Shown here: positions 1 through 8,089 of the stretch, one piece after another | How positions within the stretch are numbered: position 1 is the first letter of the stretch | Layout of the letters: each line of letters opens with the position of its first letter | NCBI RefSeq assembly: GCF_001612665.1 | Contig: NZ_BDAX01000010.1 | Coordinates: 62,001-126,000, forward strand | DNA from: Nocardia alba NBRC 108234 | GTDB taxonomy: Bacteria; Actinomycetota; Actinomycetes; Mycobacteriales; Mycobacteriaceae | DNA length: 64,000 bases | Reading direction: 5' to 3' | Position numbers and translations under genes: made by a program | The notes under the pieces: model-generated | Told to the model about the DNA's origin: nothing | The model's database searches: none | Seen by the model: the letters and a program-made list of their open reading frames with translations, nothing else

Positions 1-376
1 TGGTGAAGGTGATGGCCAGGATCTCGCCGGTGCGGACACCGCGCGCCGCGAGCAGATAGGCGATTCGGCGGGTGAGCACCGCGGTCTTGCCCGAACCGGC
101 GCCCGCCACGATCAGCAACGGGGATCCCGCGTGCATCACCGCGGCCCGCTGGGGCGGGTTGAGTCCGTCGAGCAGACGCTCGATCTCCTCGGCGCGCTCT
201 CGTGCCCGCTCCTCGCGGCGCTGCGACTGTTCGGCGCTGTTGCGGGCCGCCGCCTGAGCCAGCGCGGACGCGCCGGTGCCACCGCCGTCCCGGGGCGGTA
301 GCGCGGCGCCCTCGGGCGCGCGCGCGGGTTCGCTGGGATCGGTGGCTGATGCGTGGGGAGCGACCGTGATATCCAT
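1..376 (-). CDS. pcrA: ATP-dependent DNA helicase PcrA/UvrD, N-terminal part (cut by window edge)
   Basis: About 125 N-terminal residues of a superfamily 1A DNA helicase are visible; the rest lies outside the window. After an Ala/Glu/Arg-rich head of about 85 residues comes the UvrD-type opening ([13 protein letters not shown]), then the Walker A box [18 protein letters not shown]. These helicases unwind DNA 3'-5' using ATP in nucleotide excision and recombinational repair. The start is the ATG at 376, the first in frame. The gene is divergent from chorismate mutase at 753, the same arrangement as uvrD1 (Rv0949) and Rv0948c in M. tuberculosis, which favours PcrA/UvrD1 over other family members. 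The ATPase core past motif I cannot be checked here. Confidence 0.88.
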   Translation of the reverse strand, partial: MDITVAPHASATDPSEPARAPEGAALPPRDGGGTGASALAQAAARNSAEQSQRREERARERAEEIERLLDGLNPPQRAAVMHAGSPLLIVAGAGSGKTAVLTRRIAYLLAARGVRTGEILAITFT

Positions 377-752
377 CGTCTGTCCACGCTACCGGCGGCC
401 ACCGACAAGCCGCGAACCGCCGCCACCGCGATGACCGGCCGACGACAGCCGCGCGAACGACCGGTGAACCCGGCCAGGTCGACGCGGGCGGCACCTGGTG
501 AACGTTCTCAGCGAATTCACAAATTGAACTGTTTTGCCTACCTACGGCCCCATGGCAGACTGAGCGAGATGGTCAGCGCTCGTCCGCGCGCCGGGGATCG
601 GCAACCGATCCGATATCGTGCGGGCGTACGACTGATCGCGCACTCCCCGGGGGATCGAGTACTGCCCAGCGGGAAAAGTTTCACGGTGACGGAACAGATC
701 GGGTAACAGGCCGTTCGGTTTGACCGATCCAAGTTCTGACACGAGGAGATGA
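377..752. other. Divergent intergenic region pcrA / chorismate mutase
   Basis: These 376 bases hold no convincing gene. A locally AT-richer patch at about 511-545 could contain promoter elements for either divergent gene, but no well-spaced -35/-10 pair was found. A GAGGA ribosome-binding site lies just upstream of the chorismate mutase start. Confidence 0.4.
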
Positions 753-1049
753 ATGATGAGCACCCCAGCTACGGCCACCGGTTCCGATTCGGCACTGCCG
801 CAATCCGAAGCCGAGATCGACAAGCTCCGCCTCGAGATCGATCAGCTCGATGCCACGATCCTCGCCGCGATCAAACGTCGCAGCGAGATTTCCCGGATCA
901 TCGGCCGCACCCGGATGGCCTCCGGCGGGACGCGCCTGGTCCACAGCCGTGAGATGAAAGTGCTCGAGCGCTTCAGTGAGCTCGGCCAGGAGGGACACAC
1001 CCTCGCCATGCTCCTGCTCCGCCTCGGCCGCGGCCGTCTCGGCCGCTAG
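753..1049 (+). CDS. Chorismate mutase, AroQ type
   Basis: A 98-residue intracellular chorismate mutase that converts chorismate to prephenate at the head of phenylalanine and tyrosine synthesis. The AroQ signature is clear: LRLEIDQLDATILAAIKRRSEIS around residues 26-48 (N-terminal active-site helix with the conserved Arg, Asp and Lys/Arg), then the second-helix pattern with R at about 53-55 and E at about 67-71. The size matches the Rv0948c-type actinobacterial enzyme, which is activated by complex formation with DAHP synthase. ATG codons occur at 753 and 756; either could start, both following a GAGGA site. A perfect terminator lies downstream. Divergent from pcrA, a conserved neighbourhood. 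Confidence 0.9.
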   Translation: MMSTPATATGSDSALPQSEAEIDKLRLEIDQLDATILAAIKRRSEISRIIGRTRMASGGTRLVHSREMKVLERFSELGQEGHTLAMLLLRLGRGRLGR

Positions 1050-1102
1050 CCCCAGACCACAGAACCACGCGGCGAACCAGCCAGTTCGCCGCTTCCATGA
1101 AG

Positions 1103-1142
1103 CCGCCCCGGGTGCGACATCATCCCCGGGGCGGTTATTTTT
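1103..1142 (+). terminator. Rho-independent terminator after chorismate mutase
   Basis: A perfect 10-bp stem (CCGCCCCGGG at 1103-1112 with CCCGGGGCGG at 1125-1134) around a 12-base loop is followed by TTATTTTT. It lies between chorismate mutase and the convergent dehydrogenase gene. Confidence 0.88.
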
Positions 1143-1151
1143 CGGTCCGGC

Positions 1152-2609
1152 TCAGGTCAGGGCGATGTACTTGGTGTTCAGGTACTCCTCGATGCCCTCG
1201 GTACCGCCCTCACGACCGAAACCCGATTCCTTGACCCCGCCGAACGGGGCGGCCGGGTCGGAGATGACACCACGGTTCACGCCGACCATGCCGCTCTCCA
1301 TCGCCTCCGAGATACGAAGCGCGCGATCGAGATCTCGGGTGAAAACGTAGCTGACCAGACCGTATTCGGTGTCGTTCGCGGCGGCGACGCCCTCGTCCTC
1401 GGTATCGAAGGCGACGATCGGGGCAACCGGACCGAACACTTCCTCGCGCAGGATGCGCGCGGTCGGCGGGACGTCGCCCAGGATCGTGGCCGGGTAGTAC
1501 CACCCCGGACCGCCGGGGACCTTCCCGCCGATCAGCGCTCGCGCGCCCACCGAGACCGCGTCGTCGACCAGATCGCTCACGATCTCGCGCTGGTCCTCGC
1601 TCACCAGCGGGCCCAGGGTGGTCGCGGCGTCGGTGCCGGGACCCAGCACGACGGTGTCGGCCACCGCGGCGACGAACTTCTCGGTGAACTCGGCGACCAC
1701 GCCACGCTGCACGTAGAACCGGTTGGCCGCGGTACAGGCTTCGCCGCCGTTGCGCAGTTTCGCCTGCATCGCCCCGGCCACGGCGGCGTCGATATCGGCA
1801 TCGTCGAAGACGACGAACGGCGCGTTGCCGCCCAGTTCCATGGACGTGCGCAGCAGCCGGTTCGCGGACGCCGCGACGAGCTTCCTACCGACCTCGGTGG
1901 AGCCGGTGAAGGTGAGCTTGCGCAGCCGCGGGTCGTCGAGCAGCGGGCCGGTGACGGCCCCGGAACGCTGGGTGGTGATCACCGAGAGCACCCCGTCGGG
2001 CAGCCCTGCCTCGCTGCAGAGCTTGGCCAGCGCCAGCATGGTCAGCGGCGTCACCGAGGCGGGTTTGACGATCATCGTGCAGCCCGCCGCCAGCGCGGGC
2101 CCGATCTTGCGGGTGCCCATGGCCAGCGGGAAATTCCACGGCGTGATGGCCAGGCACGGCCCCACCGGTTGCTTGGCGACCATGATCCGCCCGGTTCCCG
2201 AGGGCGCGTTCAGATACCGCCCGTGGATGCGCACCGCCTCCTCGCTGTTCCAGCGGAAGAACTCGGCGCCGTACCGCACCTCGTTGCGGCTCTCCGACAG
2301 CGCCTTGCCCATCTCGAGCGTCATCAGCAGCGCGAAATCCTCCGCCCGCGCGGTGAGCTGCTCGAACACCGTGCGCAGGATCTCGCCCCGCTCGCGGGCC
2401 GGCGTCGCCGCCCACGCCCGCCCCGCCGCGACGGCCGCGTCCAACGCCCGCACCGCGTCCTCGGGGGTCGCGTCCGCCACCTGTGCGATCACCGTCCCGT
2501 CGGCCGGATTGCGCACATCGAAAGTCCCACCCCCCGTGGCCTCTACAGGTCCGGAGCCGATCCACAACCCCTTGGGCACGAATTCGAGTACATCGCGTTC
2601 AGACACCAT
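1152..2609 (-). CDS. gabD2: NAD(P)-dependent succinate-semialdehyde dehydrogenase (aldehyde dehydrogenase family)
   Basis: A 485-residue aldehyde dehydrogenase, the usual length for succinate-semialdehyde dehydrogenase. It oxidises semialdehydes to acids (succinate semialdehyde to succinate in the GABA shunt / 2-oxoglutarate bypass). Visible hallmarks: PWNFPLAMGTRKIGPALAAG and KPASVTPL in the cofactor domain, FTGSTEVGR, the catalytic-base motif MELGGNAPF at about residues 255-263, the nucleophile GEACTAANR with Cys near 292, and EEVFGPVAPI toward the C-terminus. The ATG at 2609 is the obvious start. The GabD2-like assignment rests on overall resemblance; other short-chain semialdehyde substrates are possible. 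It is transcribed away from pgi and convergent with chorismate mutase. Confidence 0.78.
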   Translation of the reverse strand: MVSERDVLEFVPKGLWIGSGPVEATGGGTFDVRNPADGTVIAQVADATPEDAVRALDAAVAAGRAWAATPARERGEILRTVFEQLTARAEDFALLMTLEMGKALSESRNEVRYGAEFFRWNSEEAVRIHGRYLNAPSGTGRIMVAKQPVGPCLAITPWNFPLAMGTRKIGPALAAGCTMIVKPASVTPLTMLALAKLCSEAGLPDGVLSVITTQRSGAVTGPLLDDPRLRKLTFTGSTEVGRKLVAASANRLLRTSMELGGNAPFVVFDDADIDAAVAGAMQAKLRNGGEACTAANRFYVQRGVVAEFTEKFVAAVADTVVLGPGTDAATTLGPLVSEDQREIVSDLVDDAVSVGARALIGGKVPGGPGWYYPATILGDVPPTARILREEVFGPVAPIVAFDTEDEGVAAANDTEYGLVSYVFTRDLDRALRISEAMESGMVGVNRGVISDPAAPFGGVKESGFGREGGTEGIEEYLNTKYIALT

Positions 2610-2733
2610 GAGCCCAGCCTATGCCCGTCACCCCGGCCGACACCCCAACTCCGAAATCGGACGATCACCGCTTTCCCCACCCACACCCGCGACTCCTGGG
2701 GAGCGGCGGCCACGAAGTGGCCGGTCCGCGGCC

Positions 2734-2800
2734 GGGCCGCCGGTCAGGCGCCGTTGCGTACGCGACGAAGGAGCAAGCAACGGCGCCTGACCGGTGGCCC
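2734..2800. repeat. Long near-perfect inverted repeat between divergent genes
   Basis: Two 24-base arms (2734-2757 and 2777-2800) are reverse complements except for one base, with a 19-base loop. The element sits between the divergent starts of the dehydrogenase (2609) and pgi (2857), where a terminator would not be expected. It has no T-run. It could be a small palindromic repeat element, an operator, or a structured leader RNA for pgi. Arm positions are certain; function is unknown. Confidence 0.75.
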
Positions 2801-2856
2801 CTCAGGGCCGCGGACACCCGCGCGCCAGCGCGGCGATAACGCGGTACTCTCGGGCT

Positions 2857-4500
2857 GTGAGCAGCAGCGATATCACCGCGTCGGCGGCCTGGCAGGCACT
2901 GCGCAGCAATCACCGCACCGTTGCGCCGATGCACCTACGGCAGCTGTTCGCGGACGATCCGGCGCGCGGTCGCGAGCTGACGCTGCAGGTAGCCGATCTG
3001 CACATCGACTACAGCAAACATCGCGTGACTCGCGAAACCCTGCGCCTACTCATTGATCTCGCGCACACGGCCGGTGTACCGCAACGCCGCGACGCGATGT
3101 ACTCGGGTCAGCACATCAATACTTCCGAGGACCGCGCGGTCGGCCATATCGCGCTGCGCCTGCCGGTCGGCGATCAGCTCTGTATCGACGGCACCGATGC
3201 CGAGGCCGAGGTGCACGAAGTCCTGCACAGGATGGGCGAATTCGCCGATGCGGTGCGCTCGGGAACGTGGCGCGGCGCCACCGGCGAACGCATCGAGACC
3301 ATCGTCAATATCGGCATCGGCGGCTCGGATCTCGGCCCCGACATGGTGTATCGCGCGTTGCGCAGCTATGTCGACGCGGGCATCGGCGCCCGGTTCGTCT
3401 CGAATGTGGATCCCGCCGACCTCGTCGCCAAGCTCGCCGGCCTCGACCCCGCGACCACCTTGTTCATCGTCGCGTCCAAGACGTTCTCGACGCTGGAAAC
3501 CCTCACCAACGCGACCGCCGCGCGCCGCTGGCTGGTCGACGCGCTGGACGAGAAGGCGGTCGCCAAGCATTTCGTCGCGGTGTCGACGAACGCGGAACGG
3601 GTCGCCGACTTCGGTATCGACACCGCGAATATGTTCGGCTTCTGGGATTGGGTCGGCGGTCGCTACTCGGTGGATTCGGCGATCGGGCTTTCGGTGATGG
3701 TGACCATCGGCAAGGAGCGGTTCGCGCAGTTCCTCAGCGGAATGCACGCCGTAGACAAGCATTTCGCCACCGCGCCGCTGGCGGAGAACGCACCGGTACT
3801 GCTGGCGATGCTCGGCGTCTGGTACTCGAATTTCTTCGGTGCGGAATCCCGTGCGGTCCTGCCCTATTCGAACGATATGGCCCGATTCCCCGCCTATCTG
3901 CAGCAATTGACGATGGAGTCCAACGGTAAGTCGGTGCGCGCCGACGGTACCCCGGTCACCACGTCGACCGGCGAGATCTTCTGGGGCGAGCCGGGTACCA
4001 ACGGTCAGCACGCCTTCTATCAGCTCCTGCATCAGGGCACCCGCCTGATCCCCGCCGATTTCCTCGGCTTCGCCAGGTCCACCGACGACCTGCCGACCCT
4101 CGACGGCACCGGCAGCATGCAGGACATCCTGATCAGCAACCTGTTCGCGCAGTCGAAGGTGCTGGCCTTCGGCAAGACCGCCGAGGAGATCCGCGCGGAG
4201 GGCACCGACCCGGAACTGGTGCCGCACAAGGTGATGCCGGGCAACCGGCCGAGCACCACGATCCTCGCCGCCGAGCTCACACCGTCGGCGCTCGGCCAGC
4301 TGATCGCGCTCTACGAGCATCAGGTGTTCGTCGAGGGCATCATCTGGGGCGTCGACAGTTTCGATCAGTGGGGTGTCGAGCTGGGCAAACAGCAGGCGCT
4401 GGCCCTGATGCCGCTGCTGAGCGAGCCGGAAAAGCCGGTGTCGGTGGGTGATTCGTCGACCGATGCGCTCATCGAGTGGTATCGGGCGCATCGCCGCTGA
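2857..4500 (+). CDS. pgi: Glucose-6-phosphate isomerase
   Basis: Phosphoglucose isomerase interconverts glucose-6-phosphate and fructose-6-phosphate in the cytoplasm. Starting at the GTG at 2857 gives 547 residues, the usual length; an upstream in-frame ATG at 2794 would add 21 low-quality residues and overlap the inverted repeat. Both family signatures are present: [14 protein letters not shown] near residue 265 and the C-terminal [11 protein letters not shown] near 501. The sugar-phosphate segment [17 protein letters not shown] and [10 protein letters not shown] are also clear. The last 32 bases overlap the 3' end of the convergent K+ channel gene. pgi near chorismate mutase and pcrA matches mycobacterial order. 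Confidence 0.97.
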   Translation: MSSSDITASAAWQALRSNHRTVAPMHLRQLFADDPARGRELTLQVADLHIDYSKHRVTRETLRLLIDLAHTAGVPQRRDAMYSGQHINTSEDRAVGHIALRLPVGDQLCIDGTDAEAEVHEVLHRMGEFADAVRSGTWRGATGERIETIVNIGIGGSDLGPDMVYRALRSYVDAGIGARFVSNVDPADLVAKLAGLDPATTLFIVASKTFSTLETLTNATAARRWLVDALDEKAVAKHFVAVSTNAERVADFGIDTANMFGFWDWVGGRYSVDSAIGLSVMVTIGKERFAQFLSGMHAVDKHFATAPLAENAPVLLAMLGVWYSNFFGAESRAVLPYSNDMARFPAYLQQLTMESNGKSVRADGTPVTTSTGEIFWGEPGTNGQHAFYQLLHQGTRLIPADFLGFARSTDDLPTLDGTGSMQDILISNLFAQSKVLAFGKTAEEIRAEGTDPELVPHKVMPGNRPSTTILAAELTPSALGQLIALYEHQVFVEGIIWGVDSFDQWGVELGKQQALALMPLLSEPEKPVSVGDSSTDALIEWYRAHRR

Positions 4501-5032
4501 CCGGGTTCGCGGCCAAGGCGGCGTGGATCCGGCTGGTGACGCTGGAGGTGATGATGGTGAGCAGGGTGCCGAGCACCACCAGGTCGAAGACGATCTGCAC
4601 CATCGTCACGATGCGGGCGACCTGACCGACGGCATGGACATCGCCGAATCCGACGGTACCGAGGGTCACCAGCGTGTAATACAGCGCGTCGGTACGAGTC
4701 TCGAGGCCGACGAATTGATCCGGATACAGTTGCTGTAGCCGGAAATAGAACAGGGCGAACACCGTGCCGACGACACACACGATCAGCAGCAATCCGTCGA
4801 CCCGCCCGCCTGCGGCGGTCGGCGCGCGCAGGAAGGTCTCGACCCGCCGCCACACCAGCCATCCCAGCCCGATCACACCGGCGAGGAACATGCACACACC
4901 GACCGCTCGCCCGGGCCACGCGTCGATATCGAACACCCACCCCACCGGCACGCTGTAGTAGAACAGCAGCGCGCACAGTGCCGCCGCACCGTTGCGCATC
5001 ATGTGGCCGGGGACCCGCCGAGGTCGCTTCAT
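4469..5032 (-). CDS. Potassium channel family protein
   Basis: An integral membrane protein of about 187 residues from the ATG at 5032; a GTG one codon upstream is an alternative. Four hydrophobic segments are visible: [52 protein letters not shown] and a final [19 protein letters not shown]. Between the last two lies a pore helix plus selectivity filter ([14 protein letters not shown]), which marks it as an ion_trans_2-type K+ channel. The filter reads GFG rather than the commoner GYG, a substitution seen in other K+ channels. No cytoplasmic RCK domain is present. It lies 53 bases after the kinase gene on the same strand and its 3' end overlaps pgi by 32 bases. Confidence 0.85.
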   Translation of the reverse strand: MKRPRRVPGHMMRNGAAALCALLFYYSVPVGWVFDIDAWPGRAVGVCMFLAGVIGLGWLVWRRVETFLRAPTAAGGRVDGLLLIVCVVGTVFALFYFRLQQLYPDQFVGLETRTDALYYTLVTLGTVGFGDVHAVGQVARIVTMVQIVFDLVVLGTLLTIITSSVTSRIHAALAANPVSGDAPDTTR

Positions 5033-5085
5033 CACTCCATGATTGCCCGGCGTCCGTCGAATCCCGCGCCGTACGCGCCGGTAAA

Positions 5086-5751
5086 TCAGTTCTCGCGGTA
5101 GCCGCGACCCGCCGCGGTCAGGACGAGATCGGCACGGTGCCGACTCGCGGCGATGAGGTCGGCATTGCGCAGATCGCTGCCCGCCACCTTGGCGCTCGCC
5201 TGGTCCGGCGTCCGTCCGCCGACGATGTGCCGGTGCAGCAGTCGCTCGGTGAGCACCGGTCGCGGCGCGTCCAGGTACCAGCACGCGTCCAGCAGCCCAC
5301 GGACCTCGGCCCAGCCGGGCGCCTCGTCATCGGTCAACAGCAGGTAGTTCCCTTCGACGAGGGCGATGCGTTCGTCGCGCACGATCACCCCGGCCTCGGT
5401 GGGCTCGTCGATCCTCCGATCGAACAGCGGCCACGGCACGGCGACGCCGACCGGAGTCTCGCGCAGCAACCGCAGGTCGGCTATGAAACTCGCCGCGTCG
5501 AAGGTATCCGGTTCCCCTTTGCGCGCCAGCGCGTTTCGCGCGAGCAACACCTCGTTGCGCAGGTGGTAACCATCCATCGGCGCGACGACAGCGGGCCGCG
5601 CGGCGTCGATCAGTGCGCGGCAGAGCAGCTGTGCCAGCGTCGATTTCCCGGCCCCGGGCGGCCCGGCGATCCCGAGCAGGAACCGCTCGTGGCCCGCCGG
5701 AACCCGTTGGGCCAGCTCACCCACCGACAGCGTGTCGTTCGCCCAGGTCAC
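5086..5751 (-). CDS. P-loop nucleoside/nucleotide kinase family protein (uridine kinase/PanK-like)
   Basis: A 221-residue cytoplasmic P-loop kinase. It opens with a short helix followed by the Walker A LGIAGPPGAGKSTLAQLL near residues 26-43, then the acidic/substrate strand VVAPMDGYHLRN, the FDAASF segment, and VEGNYLLL (Walker B region). This order is that of the uridine kinase / pantothenate kinase superfamily, in the subgroup often labelled nucleoside/nucleotide kinase or fructose-transport kinase; the substrate is unknown. The annotated start is GTG 5751, directly abutting a GGGAGG sequence, so the true start may differ by a few codons. The dehydrogenase upstream stops 20 bases away on the same strand, suggesting cotranscription. 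Confidence 0.8.
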   Translation of the reverse strand: MTWANDTLSVGELAQRVPAGHERFLLGIAGPPGAGKSTLAQLLCRALIDAARPAVVAPMDGYHLRNEVLLARNALARKGEPDTFDAASFIADLRLLRETPVGVAVPWPLFDRRIDEPTEAGVIVRDERIALVEGNYLLLTDDEAPGWAEVRGLLDACWYLDAPRPVLTERLLHRHIVGGRTPDQASAKVAGSDLRNADLIAASRHRADLVLTAAGRGYREN

Positions 5752-5771
5752 CTCCCGACCCTACCGGCGAG

Positions 5772-7400
5772 CTAGCGCACGTCGACGAACCCGCGCTCGA
5801 GGATCGCGCCGGTGTCGACGCCGACGGGCAGGGTGCCGAAGGCGATGCCCCAGTCGGCGCCGAGGCGCGTCGCGCAGAAGGCATCCGCGACGGCAGGATG
5901 GCCGTGGCGCACCAGCTGCGCGCCCTGGAGGACCAGCGCCATCAGCTCCACGACGCGGCGGGCGCGGTATTCGATATCGGACAGGTCGCTGAGTTCCTTG
6001 CCCACCCGGTCGATCGCGTCGTCGAGGCGCGCGTCGGCACCGCGAGCGAGCCCCACCTCGGCGAAGTACGCCTCGACCGTCTCGGGCTGACGCCCCATGG
6101 CACGCAACGCGTCCAGCGCCGCCACATTGCCCGACCCTTCCCAGATCGACATGAGCGGTGCCTCGCGATACAGCCGCGGCATGCCCGACTCCTCGGCATA
6201 GCCGTTGCCGCCCAGGCATTCCAGCGCTTCGGCGGCATGCGCGGGAGCGCGTTTGCAGACCCAGTACTTGGTGATGGCCAGCGCGATCCGGCGCAGCGCG
6301 GCCTCCGCCGGATCGCCCCCCGCGCGGTCGGTGGCCCCGGCCAGCCGCATCATCACCGTGGTCGCGGCCTCGGATTCGATGACGAGGTCGGCCAGCACAT
6401 TGCGCATGGCGGGCTGGTCGATCAGCTCGGCGCCGAAGGCTTTTCGGTGGCGCGCGTGGTGGATCGCGGTGACCGCGCCGAGCCGCATGCCGGTGGCCGA
6501 GCCGATCACGCAGTCGAGGCGGGTCATGTTGACCATCTCGATGATCGTCTTCACGCCTGCTCCCTCGGCGCCGACGAGCCAGCCGGTGGCGTTCTCGTAT
6601 TCGAGCTCCGAGGACGCGTTGGACTTGTTGCCCAGCTTGTCTTTCAGCCGCTGGATGCGAAGGGCGTTGCGGGTGCCGTCGGGCAGTACGCGCGGCAGCA
6701 GGAAACACGACAGGCCACCGGGGGCCTGCGCGAGGGTGAGGAACATGTCCGACATGGGGGCCGAGGTGAACCACTTGTGCCCGACGACGCGGTACGAACC
6801 GTCGGGTTGTGGCGTGGCGGTGGTGGTGTTGGCCCGCACGTCGGAGCCGCCCTGCTTCTCCGTCATCGACATGCCCGCGATGAGACCGGCCTTGGTCGAC
6901 GGTTCGCGCAGGCCGAAATCGTAGGTGCGCGAACCGAGTAGCGGCTCGAAACGGGCCGCCAGTTCGGGATTGTGGCGCAGCGCGGGCACCACGGCGTAGG
7001 TCATCGAGATCGGGCACATGTGGCCGGCGTCGGCGGCGCCCCAGGTGTAGAACTTGGCGGCGCGGGCGGTGTGCGCGCCGGGACGCTCGTCCAGCCACGG
7101 CGAACCGTGCAGACCATGCGTGACCGCGACATTCATCAGGTCGTGCCAATGCGGATGGAACTCCACCTCGTCGACGCGATTGCCCCACCGGTCGTGGGTG
7201 TGCAGCACCGGCGGGTACTCGTTGGCGAGCCTGCCCCACTCCTGTGCCTCGAAACCGCCTGCCAGCAGGCCGAGTTCGCGCACTTCGGCTTCCGCCCAGC
7301 CCGCGCCTTCGCGGTGCAGCCCCTCGAGCAGCGCGGGGTTGCGCGCGGCATCGAAGGGGATCAGCGGGGGCGCCTGGTTGAACACTTCGTGGGTCGACAT
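5772..7400 (-). CDS. AidB-like acyl-CoA dehydrogenase
   Basis: A 542-residue flavin acyl-CoA dehydrogenase of the AidB/isovaleryl type, essentially the E. coli AidB length (541). The diagnostic loop MTEKQGGSDVRANTT is present at about residues 170-190, followed by GHKWFTSAPMSD, the flavin-contact R-K-FG segment (HRKAFGAELIDQPAMRNVLADL), ECLGGNGYAEE and SIWEGSGNV. Family members are FAD-dependent; AidB itself has been linked to alkylation damage protection, though the substrate here is unknown. Start ATG 7400 has an AAGGAG site about 9 bases upstream. It lies 18 bases after a TetR gene on the same strand, so the regulator probably controls it. Confidence 0.88.
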   Translation of the reverse strand: MSTHEVFNQAPPLIPFDAARNPALLEGLHREGAGWAEAEVRELGLLAGGFEAQEWGRLANEYPPVLHTHDRWGNRVDEVEFHPHWHDLMNVAVTHGLHGSPWLDERPGAHTARAAKFYTWGAADAGHMCPISMTYAVVPALRHNPELAARFEPLLGSRTYDFGLREPSTKAGLIAGMSMTEKQGGSDVRANTTTATPQPDGSYRVVGHKWFTSAPMSDMFLTLAQAPGGLSCFLLPRVLPDGTRNALRIQRLKDKLGNKSNASSELEYENATGWLVGAEGAGVKTIIEMVNMTRLDCVIGSATGMRLGAVTAIHHARHRKAFGAELIDQPAMRNVLADLVIESEAATTVMMRLAGATDRAGGDPAEAALRRIALAITKYWVCKRAPAHAAEALECLGGNGYAEESGMPRLYREAPLMSIWEGSGNVAALDALRAMGRQPETVEAYFAEVGLARGADARLDDAIDRVGKELSDLSDIEYRARRVVELMALVLQGAQLVRHGHPAVADAFCATRLGADWGIAFGTLPVGVDTGAILERGFVDVR

Positions 7401-7418
7401 GTTCGGTGACTCCTTCGA

Positions 7419-8024
7419 CTACGACGTTTGCGGGCGCGCACCGAGGGCGCGCACGGCGAAAGCGACCAATTCGGGGATGACGGTCTCGGCCTGCGGAGCG
7501 GCGGCCAGCGGGCCGACCAGCACCTCCCCGATCGCGCCGACGAGGGCGGCGGCGGCGAGGCCGGCGTTCTGGGCGGGTAGGCGGCCCTCGGCCACCCCGT
7601 GCTCGATCGCGGTTTCGAACGACGCGGCGAACGCGCGCCGAAATTCCAGCCGCTGCGCGTCGACCACGGCGTCGACGGGCTCGACCAACAGCACGTAGGC
7701 CAGTTTCGGATTCTTCATCGCGCGCCCGGCGAAGGTCTCCACCGCTGCGGTGACCCGCTCCACCACGTCACCGTCGGCCACCGCGGCGCGCACCGCGTCG
7801 ACTTCGCGGGCGACGACCGTCCGAAAGACCGCTGTGACCAACTCGGCCTTGTTCTCGAACTGCTTGTACACGGTGCCCGTCGCTATTCCCGCCGCCACGG
7901 CGACCGCGGCCATCGACAGCCCGGCGAATCCGTCACGCGAGAGCACCCGGGTGGCGGCCTGCACGATCAGCGCCCGTTGCGCGTCGAGTCTGGCCTGGAC
8001 AGCCGGGGTCCTTCGGTACACCAT
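7419..8024 (-). CDS. TetR family transcriptional regulator
   Basis: A 201-residue one-component DNA-binding repressor. The N-terminal helix-turn-helix is typical: ALIVQAATRVLSRDGFAGLSMAAVAVAAGIATGTVYKQFENKAELVTAVF (about residues 17-66). The remainder is the variable helical ligand domain. Its ATG (8024) coincides with the edge of an inverted repeat in the short divergent spacer, a likely autoregulatory site. It is followed 18 bases later by the AidB-like dehydrogenase and is divergent from an acyltransferase-fold gene; both are likely targets, pointing to an acyl-CoA or lipid ligand (inference). Confidence 0.87.
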   Translation of the reverse strand: MVYRRTPAVQARLDAQRALIVQAATRVLSRDGFAGLSMAAVAVAAGIATGTVYKQFENKAELVTAVFRTVVAREVDAVRAAVADGDVVERVTAAVETFAGRAMKNPKLAYVLLVEPVDAVVDAQRLEFRRAFAASFETAIEHGVAEGRLPAQNAGLAAAALVGAIGEVLVGPLAAAPQAETVIPELVAFAVRALGARPQTS

Positions 8025-8058
8025 GTGAAGAAGTGAAGCACGGATTCATATCTTCACA
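8024..8058. promoter_or_regulatory. Putative TetR operator in divergent promoter
   Basis: Inverted repeat TGTGAAGA (8024-8031) and TCTTCACA (8051-8058) with a 19-base spacer; GTGAAG is also repeated directly at 8025 and 8033. It lies between the TetR gene and the divergent acyltransferase-fold gene. Confidence 0.5.
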
Positions 8059-8089
8059 CAAGGGCTCCGTGGCCGTATGGTCAGAGGAG

